The translations under genes were made by a program, and so were the position numbers. DNA of 64,000 bases from Novosphingobium sp. FKTRR1 (GTDB lineage: Bacteria; Pseudomonadota; Alphaproteobacteria; Sphingomonadales; Sphingomonadaceae): positions 1-64,000 of the forward strand of contig NZ_JAIZDA010000019.1 of NCBI RefSeq assembly GCF_020404405.1, given 5' to 3'. Under the pieces are notes generated by a model. The model worked only from the letters and a program-made list of their open reading frames with translations, was not told where the DNA came from and did no database searches. Below are positions 27,195 to 34,402 of the stretch, one piece after another (the first letter of the stretch is position 1; the number at the start of each line of letters is the position of its first letter).

Positions 27195-27230
27195 GGTAAC
27201 GTGCCCTCCCAAGGCTTCACGGATCGGTGA

Positions 27231-27563
27231 TCAGATGACGGCGGTGATCACCGAGGTGACGATCGGAACGCCCGTGCCGACACCGACGCCGACGCCGACC
27301 GGCACGGCGATCTGGCCGAGCGTGAAGCGGCCCGAGGCAAGGCTGATAAGGCCGGCAGCGAGGCTGAGGACGGTGATGATCTTGCCGCCCGAACCCTGCA
27401 GAAAGCCTGTGAATTTGGTCAGCGCGGTGGTGAAGGTGGCGTCGGTGCCGGCGTATGCCGTGCCGGCGGCGAGCGCGAGGACCGCGACGGGCAATGCAAG
27501 AGCGGCGGACTTGGCAAGACTGGCCTTGAGGCGGCCGGAGAAGGGGAGTGCAAGGGCATTCAT
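27231..27563 (-). CDS. traA: TraA-like pilin precursor
   Basis: 110 residues. Long leader with a charged start and hydrophobic stretch ending AAGTAYA, so cleavage after residue 38 would leave about 72 residues, the size of mature F pilin (70). The mature part has two hydrophobic segments (GGKIITVLSLAAGLISLASG and a Gly/Val-rich tail, VPVGVGVGVGTGVPIVTSV) separated by a short loop with Arg, as in pilins. First gene of the operon, GGAG 7 nt before ATG. The alternating Gly-Val run is encoded by a tandem CCGACG-like repeat. Processing could involve the S26 peptidase encoded downstream. Confidence 0.85.
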   Translation of the reverse strand: MNALALPFSGRLKASLAKSAALALPVAVLALAAGTAYAGTDATFTTALTKFTGFLQGSGGKIITVLSLAAGLISLASGRFTLGQIAVPVGVGVGVGTGVPIVTSVITAVI

Positions 27564-27820
27564 GGAGGGTCTCCGAGCTGGGTGAGTGCAGCGACCGATC
27601 GCCGCTGCCTCATCGTCATGAACGGAAGAATGCTTCTAGGAAAAGTTCGATCAGATCGAGGATGCAGTCGCGGACGATCTTGGACTAATCGTCGCGAGAC
27701 CTGGGCGTCGTTCTGGCCGCTCATCACGCAAAATGTCGACAAAACGGCCGAAAATCTGCGCTTTGTTGCGCCAGATTCCGAGACGGCACCCCGAATCGGT
27801 TCATTCTAGGATAAACGATA

Positions 27821-27846
27821 TGTTCTAACTATGTTCTTTTTTGTTC
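27821..27846 (+). repeat. Three TGTTC repeats spaced one helical turn apart
   Basis: TGTTC occurs at 27821, 27832 and 27842, spaced 11 and 10 bp, so all three face the same side of the helix. This is the spacing expected for cooperative binding of a regulator, and they lie 60-85 bp before the XRE gene start. Binding by that protein is inference. Confidence 0.45.
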
Positions 27847-27851
27847 CTAGG

Positions 27852-27867
27852 AGCGCGATCTCGCGCT
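27852..27867. promoter_or_regulatory. Inverted repeat, possible operator of the XRE regulator
   Basis: AGCGCGA (27852-27858) and TCGCGCT (27861-27867) form a perfect 7-bp inverted repeat with a 2-nt gap, 38 nt upstream of the regulator ATG. Flanking CTAG on both sides extends the symmetry. The form suits a dimeric helix-turn-helix protein; autoregulation is inferred. Confidence 0.45.
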
Positions 27868-27905
27868 AGATATCCGAGTCGAACCAGTGAGGACCGGAAC
27901 CCGCC

Positions 27906-28364
27906 ATGACCAGCACCGATCAGATATCCGCAATCAATGCGCGGCTTGCACGCCTGCTGACCGCAGCTGCCGATCGTTCGGGCAAGTCGCGTCGGGAAAT
28001 CGCGCGCAGCGCGGACATGAACAAGGACACGTTCCTCAGGATCCTGCGCGGCGAGAAGGCGATTTCGCTCGATGACGCGATGCGTGTTCTCGAAGCGACC
28101 GGGATGGCGTCGAGCAGCGCATTGCTTCTTGCGATCCTCGGGCACGAGGACCTCGCAGTGGAATGGCTGGGTGAGGACGTGGGCGCGTTCCTCGATCAGT
28201 TCCTCACCGCTCTGCCGGTGACCATGAACGAAACGCTGGGTCACCGGATTGCTGATCTGCGCCCGCGCTGGGCCGTCGGCACCTCACGCCTGGTTGCGAG
28301 GCTGCTGGCCAAACACATCGACGACTTTGCCGAGCGCGACATGTCGCTCGTGCTCGGGAGGTGA
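27906..28364 (+). CDS. XRE/Cro-type helix-turn-helix regulator
   Basis: 152 residues, ATG 27906 with TGAGGA about 12 nt upstream. Residues ~25-65 form an XRE-type helix-turn-helix (KSRREIARSADMNKDTFLRI, then LRGEKAISLDDAMRVLEATG). The C-terminal 80 residues are helical with no known domain. It is divergent from the tra operon and overlooks shared motifs, so it is a likely controller of transfer gene expression. Its 3' end is followed 40 nt later by an AlpA-like gene in the same direction. Confidence 0.8.
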   Translation: MTSTDQISAINARLARLLTAAADRSGKSRREIARSADMNKDTFLRILRGEKAISLDDAMRVLEATGMASSSALLLAILGHEDLAVEWLGEDVGAFLDQFLTALPVTMNETLGHRIADLRPRWAVGTSRLVARLLAKHIDDFAERDMSLVLGR

Positions 28365-28404
28365 GGGGGCTTGGGGTGGCATGACGAAGCAAGGAGACAA
28401 TGAG

Positions 28405-28662
28405 ATGGCTAATCCCAATATGGTGACCGTCGATCACGCCAACATGGAAGCAATCGATCAACAGGCTATGACGCCGCCCCAAATGCGCTTGATGCGCTTG
28501 CCGGAAGTCATTGCGCGAGTTGGGATCAAACGTTCGACGATCTATCAACGCATGTCTGAAGGTCGCTTTCCGAGGGCACGCTCGCTAGGGCCCAAGTCCA
28601 CTGTCTGGGTTGAGTCCGAAATCGACGCTTGGATAAACTCGGTCATCGGCTCTGATGGGTAA
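28405..28662 (+). CDS. AlpA-family regulator (excisionase-like HTH)
   Basis: 85 residues from ATG 28405, preceded by AAGGAG 9 nt upstream; earlier in-frame ATGs lack such a site. Residues ~30-80 are a complete AlpA/MerR-like winged helix: RLPEVIARVGIKRSTIYQRM, then FPRARSLGPKSTVWVESEID and AWI. AlpA proteins activate prophage or element genes or act as recombination directionality factors. Here it trails the XRE regulator and could act in control or excision of the transfer region. No matching integrase is adjacent. Confidence 0.8.
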   Translation: MANPNMVTVDHANMEAIDQQAMTPPQMRLMRLPEVIARVGIKRSTIYQRMSEGRFPRARSLGPKSTVWVESEIDAWINSVIGSDG

Positions 28663-28736
28663 TCTGCTAGGCGTCGCGTGGTACCGACTAGGGGTGATGA
28701 TCACTCGGCCACCACCACTATCGCAAGGCCTCTACG

Positions 28737-29055
28737 CTACTCCACGTAATGCGCGGTGGTCTTCGCGCGCACGTCCTCGGCGCTCACGCCCGGCGCCAGT
28801 TCGACGAGCCGGAACGGCGAGGCATGATCGGCCCGCGCGAAGACGGCAAGATCGGTGATCACCATGTCGACCACGCCCTTGCCCGTCAGCGGCAGGGTGC
28901 AGGCCGGGATGAACTTGGGGCTGCCGTCCTTGGCGCAGTGCTCCATGACGACGATGATCTTCTTGACGCCAGCGACGAGGTCCATCGCACCGCCCATGCC
29001 CTTGATCATCTTGCCGGGCACCATCCAGTTGGCGATGTCGCCGTTTTCGGCGACT
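28737..29055 (-). pseudogene. C-terminal fragment of 3-oxoacid CoA-transferase subunit B
   Basis: The minus strand encodes about 105 residues ending at the stop 28737, beginning [20 protein letters not shown] and including [19 protein letters not shown] and [20 protein letters not shown], the C-terminal half of subunit B of the SCOT/PcaJ family. The first ~110 residues, with the catalytic Glu, are missing because the IS3-type element begins at 29053. A full paralogue lies at 32862-33503; the two differ at many positions, so this is not a recent duplicate. Confidence 0.85.
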
Positions 29056-29098
29056 GTCCCCCGTCAGCGCCCATGGCACAGATTTGAGGTTGTGAATT

Positions 29099-29159
29099 AA
29101 GGAGGGTTGGGGCTTCGTCGTAGTGACGAAGGAACGAAGATGAAGCCCCAACCCTCCTT
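29099..29159 (+). repeat. 18-bp perfect inverted repeat spanning the orfA start
   Basis: AAGGAGGGTTGGGGCTTC (29099-29116) and its exact complement (29142-29159) flank a 25-nt loop that contains the ribosome site and the ATG at 29140. A transcript entering from outside would fold the start region into a strong hairpin, which could hide it from ribosomes, as described for IS10 and IS50. Regulatory role is inferred. Confidence 0.75.
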
Positions 29160-29526
29160 GAAAAAATCGCCAGCCAAGGCCCCTGCTGAGCGGGTGGTGA
29201 AGGAGATCCGGCGACAGACGCGGCGGCATTTCTCGGCCGAAGACAAGATCCGCATTGTGCTGGATGGCCTGCGCGGCGAGGACAGCATTGCCGAGCTGTG
29301 CCGCAAGGAAGGCATCGCTCAGAGCCTGTATTACACCTGGTCGAAGGAGTTCATGGAAGCCGGCAAGCGCCGCCTGGCCGGCGACACCGCCCGCGCTGCG
29401 ACCACCGGCGAAGTGCAGGACCTGCGCCGCGAAACACGTGCTCTGAAGGAATGCGTGGCCGACCTGACGCTCGAGAACCGTTTGCTGAAAAAAAGCATCG
29501 TCGCGGATGGGGGCGACGACGAATGA
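29140..29526 (+). CDS. IS3-family transposase OrfA
   Basis: 128 residues from ATG 29140 (an in-frame extension begins at 29107). Helix-turn-helix region: RRHFSAEDKIRIVLDGLRGE, then SIAELCRKEGIAQSLYYTWS. It ends in a leucine-zipper-like helix, LKECVADLTLENRLLKKSIV, used for OrfA-OrfB pairing. The stop overlaps orfB as ATGA, so this element may use translational coupling instead of the -1 frameshift common in IS3 elements. Confidence 0.85.
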   Translation: MKPQPSLKKSPAKAPAERVVKEIRRQTRRHFSAEDKIRIVLDGLRGEDSIAELCRKEGIAQSLYYTWSKEFMEAGKRRLAGDTARAATTGEVQDLRRETRALKECVADLTLENRLLKKSIVADGGDDE

Positions 29527-30503
29527 GGTATACCGCATCCGAGAAGCTCGAGATCATCAGGATCGTCGAGCAGTCGCACCTGCCCGCCAAGCGAACGCTG
29601 GACCAGCTCGGCATCGCCCGCCGGACCTTCTACCGCTGGTACGACCGCTTCCTCGAAGGCGGCCCAGAGGCGCTGGAGGATCGGCCATCGACACCGAGCC
29701 GGGTGTGGAATCGCATTGCGCCCGAGGTGCAGGACCAGATCGTCGAAATGGCGCTTGAACAGTCCGAGCTATCACCGCGCGAACTGGCTGTGCGATTTAC
29801 CGATGAACGCCAGTACTTTGTGTCGGAAGCCACGGTTTACCGCCTGCTGAAGGCCCACGACCTGATCACCAGCCCGGCCTACGTCGTGATCAAGGCCGCC
29901 GATGTGTTCCACACCAAGACCACCCGGCCGAACGAGATGTGGCAAACCGACTTCACCTACTTCAAGATCATCGGGTGGGGCTGGATGTACCTGTCGACCG
30001 TGCTCGACGACTTCTCGCGCTACATCATCGCCTGGAAGCTGTGTACCAAAATGCGGGCCGATGACGTGACAGACACGCTGGACCTCGCCCTTGTTGCCTC
30101 GGGCTGCGACAGCACTACGGTGCTGCACAAACCTCGGCTGCTCAGCGACAACGGCCCCAGCTACATTGCCGACGAACTGGCAGAATACATCGAGGCCAGG
30201 AAGATGAGCCACGTGCGCGGAGCCCCGATGCACCCGCAAACCCAGGGCAAGATCGAGCGCTGGCACCAGACCCTGAAGAACCGCATCCTGCTGGAGAACT
30301 ACTTCCTGCCCGGCGACCTTGAGGCCCAGATCTAGGCCTTCGTCGAGCACTACAATCACCAGCGGTACCACGAGAGCCTGAACAACGTGACGCCCGCCGA
30401 CGCCTACTTCGGCAGGGCGGAAGCCATCATCAAGCAGCGCGAAAGGATCAAGCGACAGACCATCGAACATCGGCGCTTGCAACACCGCAAGCTCGCCGCT
30501 TAA
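29523..30503 (+). pseudogene. IS3-family transposase OrfB interrupted by a TAG codon
   Basis: ATG 29523 opens a DDE transposase of the rve/integrase-core type: D143 in QTDFTYFK, D209 in LSDNGPSY and E245 in GKIERWHQT. An in-frame TAG at 30333-30335 (codon 271) stops it early, and the same frame continues for another 56 codons (AFVEHYNHQRYHESLNNVTP onward) to TAA 30501. Relatives have an unbroken LEAQ-x-EAFVEHYNHQRYHES here, so a single-base change, for example GAG or CAG to TAG, is likely. The truncated product keeps DDE but loses the C-terminal domain, so it is probably inactive. Confidence 0.85.
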
Positions 30504-30579
30504 CATCAACCCACAGACGAGGCCCGCACTCCGCTAATCTACGCCGCGACCTGCGCCAAATGTTCTGACGACGGACAGT

Positions 30580-30684
30580 TACCATATCCTCGGCTCGAAG
30601 CGGATATTCGTCTTCCGGCCGATCGGGGTCGAAAAAACGCTCGTCGTCGCGATGACGAGTTCTGTAGGCGACGTCGATACACAT
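30580..30684 (-). pseudogene. N-terminal stub of an unknown gene cut by the IS3 element
   Basis: The minus strand has an ATG at 30684, 14 nt after the Rieske gene stop and with GAGG 5 nt upstream, so it was the next gene of that operon. Only 35 codons remain (starting MCIDVAYRTRHRDDERFFDP, then an acidic stretch) before the IS3 end at 30579. I do not recognise the family from so short a piece. The remainder was lost. Confidence 0.6.
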
Positions 30685-30698
30685 CTTTGCCTCAGGGT

Positions 30699-31940
30699 CT
30701 ATCCAGTAGCATAGGGAAGATCGACTTTTACTACCGCCAATCCCTCAGGAATGTTCTCGGGTCCGATAACAGCATCGATATGCTGTTCGTGGTTGTAGAT
30801 GAACTGCTCTGACCAGCAGAGCGGGATGGAATCGATACCGCCGTGAGCAAGGGCCTTGTGCATACCCGAGAGCGCATCAAGATCTTCGCCGATGAAGCTC
30901 CGGAAGAAGGTCAGGGTATCCTGATCCAGTTTCTCATTGTCTGGTCCGCTGCCCGTCTTGACGAACGAAACCTCTACCCGGCATCGGCCGGGATCGATCG
31001 GCCATACCATCACAATTGGAAACAGATACTCTGCGATCGGAAAAGTCGCGTTGGGGAAGATATTATAGCTGCGCTGGCCACTCCGGGAAATCTCCGCGAG
31101 CTTGCTCGCCTGCTGCTCGGCGGTGTCGTGGTCCGATTTGAAGAATGCGGCGCCCATTCCGCTCGTCAGAGTTTCACGCGATTTGATGACGATGGCGTTA
31201 TGCCCCCCTCGAATCATTTGTAACGCTGACGTCTTCGAATCGATGACTTTGTCGATCGTGTTTTCATGCACATATTTAGCATGATAATTTTCAGCGAAAT
31301 TGTCTTGCAGACATTTCCAGTTACAGTCGACCTCGAAATTGAATCGTTTGAACAACCGCAGATCGTTCAACGGGATGTCGGACCACAACGCCGGTATGTC
31401 GGTCAAATATTCCAACAGCGGCACCGCCTCATTGTCGAAGTTCACAAAGACCAAGCTCCCGAATTGCTCGCAGCGAATCGGCTTGAGGCTCCGTTCAGCC
31501 TTGTTGAGGCCGGAAAAATAATGCTCGTCCGGTACGAAGATCAATTTACCTTCGAGATCGTACGTCCAGCAATGGTAGAGGCAGCGCATGTTTCGCGAGA
31601 CGCCAGCCTCGTCTTTCATCAGCAGTGAGCCGCGATGCTGACACACATTGTGAAACGCTCTCAGTTCGTTGTCTCGGCCACGAATGACGACAACGGGCGT
31701 GTCGTTGAGCGTGTAGGTTCGATAGCTTCCCGGCCCATCGAACTCGTGCGCCAATCCTACGAACAGCCAAGTCTTGGACCAGAGATGCCGCTTCTCCAAC
31801 TCATAAAAGACCTCGCTGGTGTAGCGGGCCGCCGGCATATCCGGAAGCGCCGGAAAACCGTCAGGGTGACGGCGCTCGCGCATTTGCGTACTCGCCGCTT
31901 CCCACATCGATTGAATACGCTCGGGGGTTTCCAGGGTCAT
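30699..31940 (-). CDS. Rieske non-heme iron oxygenase, alpha subunit
   Basis: 413 residues. Rieske [2Fe-2S] ligands lie in NVCQHRGSLLMKDEA (C-x-H) and RCLYHCWTYDLEG (C-x-x-H), about residues 97-122. The mononuclear-iron site is DNFAENYHAKYVHENT near residue 210 (two His; the carboxylate ligand falls further on). The family hydroxylates or demethylates aromatic, alicyclic or quaternary-amine substrates and needs electrons from a reductase or ferredoxin. No beta subunit or reductase is adjacent; a downstream partner was cut by the IS3 element. The next plus-strand gene is divergent. Confidence 0.9.
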   Translation of the reverse strand: MTLETPERIQSMWEAASTQMRERRHPDGFPALPDMPAARYTSEVFYELEKRHLWSKTWLFVGLAHEFDGPGSYRTYTLNDTPVVVIRGRDNELRAFHNVCQHRGSLLMKDEAGVSRNMRCLYHCWTYDLEGKLIFVPDEHYFSGLNKAERSLKPIRCEQFGSLVFVNFDNEAVPLLEYLTDIPALWSDIPLNDLRLFKRFNFEVDCNWKCLQDNFAENYHAKYVHENTIDKVIDSKTSALQMIRGGHNAIVIKSRETLTSGMGAAFFKSDHDTAEQQASKLAEISRSGQRSYNIFPNATFPIAEYLFPIVMVWPIDPGRCRVEVSFVKTGSGPDNEKLDQDTLTFFRSFIGEDLDALSGMHKALAHGGIDSIPLCWSEQFIYNHEQHIDAVIGPENIPEGLAVVKVDLPYATG

Positions 31941-32151
31941 TGCGGGCTTCCTCGTCCTATCTCCACCGTCGTTCTAACTTTTCGAAGATAATCGCTCTAT
32001 CCCCTTGGCGGGGGACCGGGGAGGCCGGTCAACATCGTCCCGCCCAGCAGGGACTGCGACGCGAGCCAGCGGGCGTTAGGCAAGACTTATTGGGACGGCA
32101 GGCTGGGAGCATCGATGCCCCGGCCAACAGACCGTACCTCAGAGCAAGGAC
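31941..32151. promoter_or_regulatory. Divergent promoter region with GACCGG-N5-CCGGTC repeat
   Basis: 211 nt between the Rieske gene (minus) and the CoA-transferase genes (plus). GACCGG at 32014-32019 and CCGGTC at 32025-32030 form a perfect 6-bp inverted repeat around GGAGG, a plausible regulator site shared by both promoters. No clear sigma-70 boxes could be fixed. Confidence 0.4.
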
Positions 32152-32862
32152 TTGCTGTTGCCTAGGATCGTTGAAAGCGCTCAAGCTGCCCTTGATGGCG
32201 TCTTGTCGGATGGAATGACCATCGTTGCCGGAGGATTTGGTCTTTGCGGCATCCCGGAGAAGCTCATTCTGGGGGTCCGTGATTCGGGGGTCAGCCGCTT
32301 GACGGTTATCTCCAACAACGCTGGCGTCGACGATTTCGGCCTTGGGCTGCTCCTGCAATCCCGTCAGATCAGGAAGATGATCAGTTCTTATGTGGGTGAG
32401 AACAAGGAGTTCGCGCGGCAATATCTCTCTGGTGAGCTTGAGCTTGAATTCAACCCTCAGGGCACGTTGGCAGAGCGCATTCGAGCAGGTGGAGCGGGGA
32501 TACCGGCCTTTTTCACCAAGACCGGTGTCGGAACCATCGTTGCGGACGGTAAGGAAGAGCGAATTTTCGCCGGGGAGCGATATATCATGGAGACGAGCCT
32601 CTTTGCCGATGTCGCACTCGTCAAGGCGTGGAAGGCCGATACGAAGGGCAATCTCGTATTCCGAAAGACTGCCCGTAACTTCAATCCGATCGCCGCGACA
32701 GCAGCAAAGATGACCTTGGTCGAAGTGGAGGAGTTAGTACCCGTCGGCGCCATCGATCCGGACCACGTCCATACGCCGGGGATCTATGTCGATCGGATTC
32801 TGGTCGGCGCGGACTATGTGAAGCCGATCGAGCAGCGCACAGTTCGAGCGGAGGCGGTCTGA
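32152..32862 (+). CDS. 3-oxoacid CoA-transferase subunit A
   Basis: 236 residues, subunit A of the SCOT/PcaI/AtoD family. Hallmarks are [20 protein letters not shown] near residue 20 (CoA-binding 'GGFG.CG.P') and [14 protein letters not shown]. Start codon is TTG: TTG 32152 or, better spaced after AAGGA (32146-32150), TTG 32158. It moves CoA from succinyl-CoA or another donor onto a carboxylic or 3-oxo acid. Subunit B follows with a TGATG overlap. It is divergent from a Rieske oxygenase and upstream of the SDR and beta-oxidation genes, so it likely activates a pathway intermediate. Confidence 0.9.
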   Translation: MLLPRIVESAQAALDGVLSDGMTIVAGGFGLCGIPEKLILGVRDSGVSRLTVISNNAGVDDFGLGLLLQSRQIRKMISSYVGENKEFARQYLSGELELEFNPQGTLAERIRAGGAGIPAFFTKTGVGTIVADGKEERIFAGERYIMETSLFADVALVKAWKADTKGNLVFRKTARNFNPIAATAAKMTLVEVEELVPVGAIDPDHVHTPGIYVDRILVGADYVKPIEQRTVRAEAV

Positions 32863-33503
32863 TGTCCTGGACTCGAAACGAAATCGCCGCGCGCGCCTCG
32901 CGCGAACTCAAGGACGGGGACTATGTAAATTTGGGGATCGGCGTCCCGACGCTCGTTCCGAACTTCCTCTCCGAAGGCATAGACGTGACCTTTCAATCTG
33001 AGAACGGCATGCTGGGGGTGGGCCCGTTTCCGCTCGAAAGTGAGGTTGACGCAGATCTTATCAACGCAGGCAAGCAGACGGTCACAGCACTTCCAGGCGC
33101 ATCCTTCGTCAACTCAGCCGAGAGCTTCGCTATGATCCGCGGCGGCCATGTCGATCTTTCGATTTTAGGCGCGCTTGAGGTCGCCGAGAATGGCGATCTC
33201 GCCAATTGGACCATTCCAGGGAAAATGGTGAAAGGAATGGGTGGGGCCATGGATCTCGTGGCTGGCGTCGCCCGCATCGTTGTCCTGATGGACCATGTGT
33301 CCAAAGGGGGAGAACCCAAGTTCCGCAAGAGTTGTAGCCTGCCACTCACGGGAGCGAACGTGGTTGACATGATCATCACCGATCTGGCCGTATTCGAGCG
33401 CAAGGAACGGGGATCATCACCCTTCAAACTGATCGAGCTTGCTCCGGGTATCATGCTTGAAGAACTCAGGGCGAAGACGGAGGCGGCATTCACGATCGAT
33501 TGA
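32862..33503 (+). CDS. 3-oxoacid CoA-transferase subunit B
   Basis: 213 residues. The catalytic glutamate is in FQSENGMLGVGPFP (~residue 47), the site that forms the gamma-glutamyl-CoA intermediate. [20 protein letters not shown] and LPLTGANVVDMIITDLAVFE are family signatures. The ATG at 32862 overlaps the subunit A stop (TGATG), giving 1:1 production. A truncated paralogue is at 28737-29055. Followed by a weak hairpin and the convergent SDR gene. Confidence 0.92.
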   Translation: MSWTRNEIAARASRELKDGDYVNLGIGVPTLVPNFLSEGIDVTFQSENGMLGVGPFPLESEVDADLINAGKQTVTALPGASFVNSAESFAMIRGGHVDLSILGALEVAENGDLANWTIPGKMVKGMGGAMDLVAGVARIVVLMDHVSKGGEPKFRKSCSLPLTGANVVDMIITDLAVFERKERGSSPFKLIELAPGIMLEELRAKTEAAFTID

Positions 33504-33518
33504 GTCAAAAGTATGCTT

Positions 33519-33540
33519 AACCGCCGAATTCTGGGCGGTT
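33519..33540. terminator. Short hairpin between convergent genes
   Basis: AACCGCC (33519-33525) and GGCGGTT (33534-33540) form a 7-bp stem with an 8-nt loop, 16 nt after the subunit B stop and 40 nt from the end of the convergent SDR gene. On the minus strand a TTTT lies several bases beyond it. A weak bidirectional terminator. Confidence 0.45.
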
Positions 33541-33579
33541 CATCATCGCGCGCGACACCTTTAGACGGAGGTCGCTCGC

Positions 33580-34371
33580 TCAATCCGTTGGGTCGTGTGT
33601 GGCGTGGGACAAGGACGGCAACCGGCATGTCATTCCGCCGTCGACCGTAATGGATTGACCTGTTACATAACCGCCGCCATCAGACGCCAGATATAGAGCA
33701 GCTGCGGCTATGTCCTCGGGATTGCTGTAACGGCCCAGTACGGAAGCGACGTCGAGATAGGCTCGACCTTCGGAGGACTGCACTGGGGAGAACCAGTCAC
33801 GTGTGATGCCGGTGACGGTGTTCGCTGGATTAATGCAGTTCGCGGTGATGCCATATTGCCCGAGTTCGATTGCAAAACCTTTCATCAAGCCCGAAACGGC
33901 ATGCTTTGATGCGACATAGGCACCTTGGAGCCGAAGCCCGTACTCGGCGCAAACAGACGCAGTCGTTATGATGCGGCCGCATTTGCTCGATTGTAGCAAC
34001 GGAATGCACGCGCGGGTGAGACGAAAAACGGCATCGACGTTAACAGCGAATACTCGATGCCAATTTGCGTCGGTGGTCTCCTGAAGCAACGCCAACTCGC
34101 CTGGGATGCCGGCATTGTTCACGAGAATATCAAGGCCGCACAGAAATTCGTCCAATTTGGCAGTGAGAGCCTCTGCTGCATCTGCTGCGGTGATGTCCTG
34201 AACAATGGGAATTATCGCGGCATCGCGTGCGAAGGCTTCATTCAGCTTGTCGCCCGACACATCGATGGCCAGCACTTGTGCTCCCTCGCGCGCAAACGCT
34301 TCGGTGATAGCTTTGCCAATTCCGTCAGCGGCACCCGTGACGAGCGCGCGGCGTCCTTCAAGCTGACCCAT
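33580..34371 (-). CDS. Short-chain dehydrogenase/reductase (SDR 1)
   Basis: 263 residues from ATG 34371, with AAAGGA 6 nt upstream; the frame to 34425 overlaps the next gene. Rossmann motif TGAADGIG (~residue 12), NNAG (~86), catalytic Ser in TTASVCAEYG and YVASK (~150). C-terminal GQSITVDGGMTC is the usual SDR ending. NAD(P)-dependent oxidation of a hydroxyl group is expected. It is the distal gene of the minus-strand run 36837-33580 that also holds two SDRs and a crotonase. Confidence 0.85.
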   Translation of the reverse strand: MGQLEGRRALVTGAADGIGKAITEAFAREGAQVLAIDVSGDKLNEAFARDAAIIPIVQDITAADAAEALTAKLDEFLCGLDILVNNAGIPGELALLQETTDANWHRVFAVNVDAVFRLTRACIPLLQSSKCGRIITTASVCAEYGLRLQGAYVASKHAVSGLMKGFAIELGQYGITANCINPANTVTGITRDWFSPVQSSEGRAYLDVASVLGRYSNPEDIAAAALYLASDGGGYVTGQSITVDGGMTCRLPSLSHATHDPTD

Positions 34372-34402
34372 ACCCAATCCTTTGCGGTCTAACGCCTGAC
34401 CG

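Larger units (their letters stand above)
27564..27905. promoter_or_regulatory. Divergent control region between traA and the XRE regulator
   Basis: 342 nt without a gene between the tra operon (minus strand) and a regulator (plus strand). It must hold both promoters. Visible structure: TTCTAGGA at 27634-27641 and 27804-27811 and TTCCTAGGA at 27844-27852; three TGTTC repeats at 27821, 27832 and 27842; and an inverted repeat at 27852-27867. The AT-rich stretch at about 27800-27850 contrasts with the GC-rich surroundings. I cannot place the -35/-10 boxes with confidence. Confidence 0.6.
29053..30579 (+). mobile_element. IS3-family element with 15-bp imperfect terminal repeats
   Basis: 1527 bp bounded by ACTGTCCCCCGTCAG (29053-29067) and CTGACGACGGACAGT (30565-30579), which match at 13 of 15 positions as inverted repeats. 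It carries orfA and orfB of an IS3-type transposase. The flanking bases (GCG on the left, TAC on the right) are not a target duplication, and the genes on either side are different truncated genes, so the element has been involved in a deletion or recombination. The transposase has an internal stop codon. Confidence 0.85.

Noticed and set aside
29053..30579. Target-site duplication of the IS3 element
   Set aside because: Flanking bases GCG and TAC differ, and offsets of 1-3 bp give no matching repeat.
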